Below, piece after piece: positions 6,611-8,515 of a DNA stretch of 8,515 bases (its first letter is position 1; each line of letters begins with the position of its first letter). Source of the DNA: Desulfuromonadaceae bacterium UBA6124. Its GTDB lineage: Bacteria > Desulfobacterota > Desulfuromonadia > Desulfuromonadales > Trichloromonadaceae. Made by a program: the position numbers and the translations under genes. The DNA is taken from the NCBI GenBank assembly GCA_002423365.1, contig DIVU01000251.1, forward strand, positions 1-8,515, written 5' to 3'. Below the pieces are notes generated by a model. That model was not told where the DNA came from and did no database searches. It saw nothing but the letters and a program-made list of their open reading frames with translations.

Positions 6611-6711
6611 TCTCCGCAAATGTCGATTGGACGTGAATCCGTCGCCCGGCGCTAGTCGGGGTTGATGAGGAGTTCCCATTCGTAGATCTTGTCTTGGGCG
6701 CTACGGGCATC
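6611..6711 (-). repeat. Copy 1 of an approximately 100-base diverged direct repeat: trmO leader plus 3' end of TPR lipoprotein gene
   Basis: This stretch aligns collinearly with 7542-7645, at an offset of 931 bases on the trmO side and 936 on the gene side, so with a net five-base indel. It covers the ribosome binding site, the shared ATGTCGATTGGA block (6620-6631), a GC-rich spacer and the codons for the SAQDKIYEWE end of the TPR protein. Part of it (6671-6711) also matches 7734-7774 in the second TPR gene with two mismatches in 41. Confidence 0.8.
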
Positions 6712-7536
6712 CTTGGCGTCAGGCTCAAGGAGCAGATATTGCTTCATGTAGAAGACCGCCATGACGGGATCGCCTTCCTGCGCATGAAGCAATGCCAGGT
6801 TGTGATAAGCGTCGGGATAAGCCGTGGGATGGAGTTCAATGGCTTTAAGGTACTTCTCGATGGCCTTTCCGTAGTTCTTCTGCTGACTGAGGGCGTTGGC
6901 CTGGACGATGGCCTTTCTCTGCTCCTCGGACATCGCCGGCTTCGTGGTGAGCGCATGGTAGTTGGCGGCCGCTTCCGCGAAGGTGGTCAGTTGCCCGGCT
7001 CTTGCCTCCGCGTTTTTTTTCTCTTGATCTTGAAGGAAAAGGAGGGCGTCGGCGACCTTTGTGGCGATTTTTTCGCTTTTAAATTTCAGTGTAACCAAGC
7101 CTGGGAAGTGAATTTCGTGGCGCAGCTTGCCGCCCCCTTCCTTTCGGAATTCAACCGCGATCTTCGAGTTGAGAAGCCGGTAATAATTCAAAGTGACGAC
7201 CCCGGTTTTTTCCGGCGTGATCGGTTGTGTCGTCCACTCGATCTCGATTTTGTCGTCATGGACGATAGTGTTCAAAGCCTTCAGTGGATAGGGAGGAAAA
7301 TCGTCCGGATCCAGGTCAAGGTGAGTCATGTTGGAGGCAATATCGTTTTTAACGGAATCGAGCGTTTGCCCGGGGCGCGGCATGGGCAAATACACCACAT
7401 CGAATCCGGGCCGAAAGTTTTCGAGGACGATAGGGTTCTCCGCATTTGTGAGGGAAGACCGGCCGGCGCACCCAGAGACGATTGCCGTGAACAAAAGATT
7501 GACGAGCAACAGCACACAGGTTTTGGTCAATGGCAT
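6652..7536 (-). CDS. TPR-repeat lipoprotein of unknown function
   Basis: This is a 294-residue predicted lipoprotein. The N-terminus MPLTKTCVLLLVNLLFTAIVSGC is a lipoprotein signal with lipobox VSGC and Cys23 as the acylation site. Residues about 24-170 form an unrecognised domain that looks beta-rich and ends in a helix (SEKIATKVADALLFLQDQEKK). That arrangement recalls PH-like folds, which is only an impression. A charged, alanine-rich linker follows, then about two TPR motifs (209-238, ANALSQQKNYGKAIEKYLKAIELHP; 240-273, AYHNLALLHAQEGDPVMAVFYMKQYLLLEP). The protein ends in a conserved SAQDKIYEWELLINPD tail. The frame is open to 7674, but the start at 7536 is fixed by the signal peptide and by GAGGAGA at 7542-7548, five bases upstream. 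It is a tandem paralogue of the partial gene to the right and probably acts at the envelope as a protein-binding scaffold. Confidence 0.88.
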   Translation of the reverse strand: MPLTKTCVLLLVNLLFTAIVSGCAGRSSLTNAENPIVLENFRPGFDVVYLPMPRPGQTLDSVKNDIASNMTHLDLDPDDFPPYPLKALNTIVHDDKIEIEWTTQPITPEKTGVVTLNYYRLLNSKIAVEFRKEGGGKLRHEIHFPGLVTLKFKSEKIATKVADALLFLQDQEKKNAEARAGQLTTFAEAAANYHALTTKPAMSEEQRKAIVQANALSQQKNYGKAIEKYLKAIELHPTAYPDAYHNLALLHAQEGDPVMAVFYMKQYLLLEPDAKDARSAQDKIYEWELLINPD

Positions 7537-7541
7537 GAATG

Positions 7542-7645
7542 TCTCCTCATATGTCGATTGGAGGGAATGGGGTCCGCCGGCGTTAATTCCCTCTCCTCCC
7601 GCCGGAGACCTCCACTCGTGGATTTTGTTCTGAACGCTACGGTAA
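7542..7645 (-). repeat. Copy 2 of the diverged direct repeat: lipoprotein leader plus relic gene end
   Basis: This aligns with 6611-6711. Shared blocks include the ribosome binding site region, ATGTCGATTGGA at 7551-7562, GCCGGCG/GCCCGGCGC spacer bases, and the codons equivalent to QDKIYEW (7616-7642). The TAA in TTAACGCCGG on the minus strand sits where the functional copy has its TAG stop. Confidence 0.75.
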
Positions 7646-7683
7646 AACCCTGTATTTTCCGCAAGTCGTTCCAATCCGAGACG
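7590..7683 (-). pseudogene. Relic of the 3' end of a third TPR paralogue
   Basis: Read on the minus strand, this intergenic stretch encodes LERLAENTGFYRSVQNKIHEWRS. It mirrors the conserved end of both flanking proteins (LEPDAKDARSAQDKIYEWEL and LEPDAGDARSAQDKIYEWEL), with two extra residues. No start, ribosome binding site or TPR repeat precedes it. The reading frame runs past the expected stop because of a small indel and enters the lipoprotein start codon in frame. DNA similarity to the other copies is plain at 7616-7642 but many positions have changed, so it is old and no longer under the same selection. The 175-base gap between the two TPR genes consists mostly of this relic and its former downstream flank. 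Confidence 0.7.
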
Positions 7684-7711
7684 GCCAAAAACCCTATCGG
7701 AATCTGAAAAG

Positions 7712-8515
7712 TTACTTCGGTTTCGAAATCATCAGTTCCCACTCGTAGATCTTGTCTTGGGCGCTGCGGGCATCGCCGGCGTCCGGTTCGAGGATCAGGT
7801 ATTTTTTCATGGAAGTAATGGCGGAGTGGAAACGGTTCAGTTGTGCCTCCAACAGGGCCATATTGAAATAAGCATTCGGGTAGGACAGGGGATCGATCTC
7901 AAGAGCCTTATTGTAGAATTCAAGGGCGGCGGGATAGTCTTTCTGTTGGCTCAACGCGTTAGCCTGAACGAAGAGTTTCCGCTGCGTCTCGGAAACGACC
8001 GGCTTCACCGCCAAGGCGCGATAATTGGCGGCCTGCTCTGCAAATAAAGCGGCTTGCTCTTGCTCCTGTTTTTTAAGATGATCTTGAATGACAAACAGGT
8101 CATCGGCAAATCTTTGCGCGTTGCTCAGGTTCGTTGGCCCAAAAATAAACGCATATCTGTTGGCGAAGTTTATCTCATAGCAATAAGCACCATAGTGTTC
8201 ACGGGCACCCAAGGTCACAATAAGTTTATCGTTGAGCAAATCACTGAAAAGAAGAGGGGGGTTGAATGGCACTTCGATTCCGTCGTCCGATACAGGAAAT
8301 GCCTCGATATTTAAATACCAAATCGTGAAAGCCTCCAATCCATAGGTTTGTGGATTAAGGCGCATATCGACTTTACCACCCTTCCTCTTGTACTCCTCCA
8401 ATATACTGTGTAACTCCCCTTCATTCGCGACGCGATAAGGTTTTTGCTTCTCGTCTCTCACCACCCCAATGGGTGTGTTTTTCAGGTTTTTGAGCATGAG
8501 CGCGAGATCGTTTTT
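7712..8515 (-). CDS. TPR-repeat protein, paralogue of the lipoprotein gene (5' end outside window)
   Basis: The visible 267 residues are open to the right edge. The first Met in the window (8497, MLKNLKN) has no ribosome binding site upstream, and the preceding in-frame codons read KNDLAL, similar to KNDIAS in the neighbouring paralogue. The true start is therefore probably beyond the edge, perhaps with a lipoprotein signal. An unrecognised mixed alpha/beta domain comes first. Then follow a helix (NAQRFADDLFVIQDHLKKQEQEQ) and two TPR motifs (ANALSQQKDYPAALEFYNKALEIDP and AYFNMALLEAQLNRFHSAITSMKKYLILEP). The SAQDKIYEWELMISKPK tail ends it. The N-terminal half is far more diverged from its paralogue than the C-terminal half. 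Base composition looks more AT-rich than in the exporter genes. No function can be assigned. Confidence 0.85.
   Translation of the reverse strand, partial: KNDLALMLKNLKNTPIGVVRDEKQKPYRVANEGELHSILEEYKRKGGKVDMRLNPQTYGLEAFTIWYLNIEAFPVSDDGIEVPFNPPLLFSDLLNDKLIVTLGAREHYGAYCYEINFANRYAFIFGPTNLSNAQRFADDLFVIQDHLKKQEQEQAALFAEQAANYRALAVKPVVSETQRKLFVQANALSQQKDYPAALEFYNKALEIDPLSYPNAYFNMALLEAQLNRFHSAITSMKKYLILEPDAGDARSAQDKIYEWELMISKPK

Noticed and set aside
6694..7707. 337-codon plus-strand ORF across the TPR lipoprotein
   Set aside because: The minus strand has a signal peptide with lipobox, ribosome binding site and TPR motifs with a paralogue next door. The plus frame has no recognisable feature.
1..8515. 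tRNA or rRNA genes, CRISPR array, insertion sequence or prophage
   Set aside because: No cloverleaf, regularly spaced repeat, transposase motif or phage gene was seen on either strand. The only repeats are the TPR-array copies and the two ATPase halves.

Overview
The window is GC-rich bacterial DNA with tight, overlapping genes. The FtsH-like protease, the E. coli-type YbhGFSR exporter, a near-consensus sigma-54 promoter and the TPR lipoproteins together suggest a Gram-negative proteobacterium, perhaps a Desulfuromonas/Geobacter relative. That placement is an inference from style and gene content, not from a marker gene.

Plus strand, 1-5565: the 3' end of an FtsH-type M41 protease runs with an ATGA overlap into a complete four-gene ABC-2 exporter. 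Its parts are a HlyD/YbhG membrane fusion protein, a YbhF protein with two ATPase domains, and two permeases, YbhS and YbhR. The first three junctions are 4-base ATGA overlaps and the last is a 3-base gap, so the five genes look like one translationally coupled operon. The ATPase drives the YbhS/YbhR membrane dimer and the fusion protein carries substrate across the periplasm. No outer-membrane channel gene is visible here.

Plus strand, 5566-6051: this is a 208-base regulatory gap, then a 72-residue single-pass membrane protein of unknown function, then a bidirectional terminator. The gap holds a sigma-54 (-24/-12) promoter match with correct spacing. About 120 bases upstream of the predicted start of transcription lies a 24-base inverted repeat, where an enhancer-binding activator would normally sit. 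A 59-codon ORF with a good ribosome binding site also lies in the gap, and its status is doubtful.

Minus strand, 6081-8515: convergent to the exporter and read from right to left are a partial TPR protein, a complete TPR lipoprotein paralogous to it, and a TrmO-type tRNA methyltransferase. Between the two TPR genes lies a decayed 3' end of a third family member. Its downstream flank also matches the leader of trmO. The locus therefore looks like a tandem array that expanded and partly collapsed.

The strongest leads are the sigma-54 promoter with its possible enhancer, and the TPR array with its fossil copy. The exporter itself is a known type, though its ATPase shows a clear asymmetry between its two sites. 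No RNA gene, CRISPR array, insertion sequence or prophage gene was seen.
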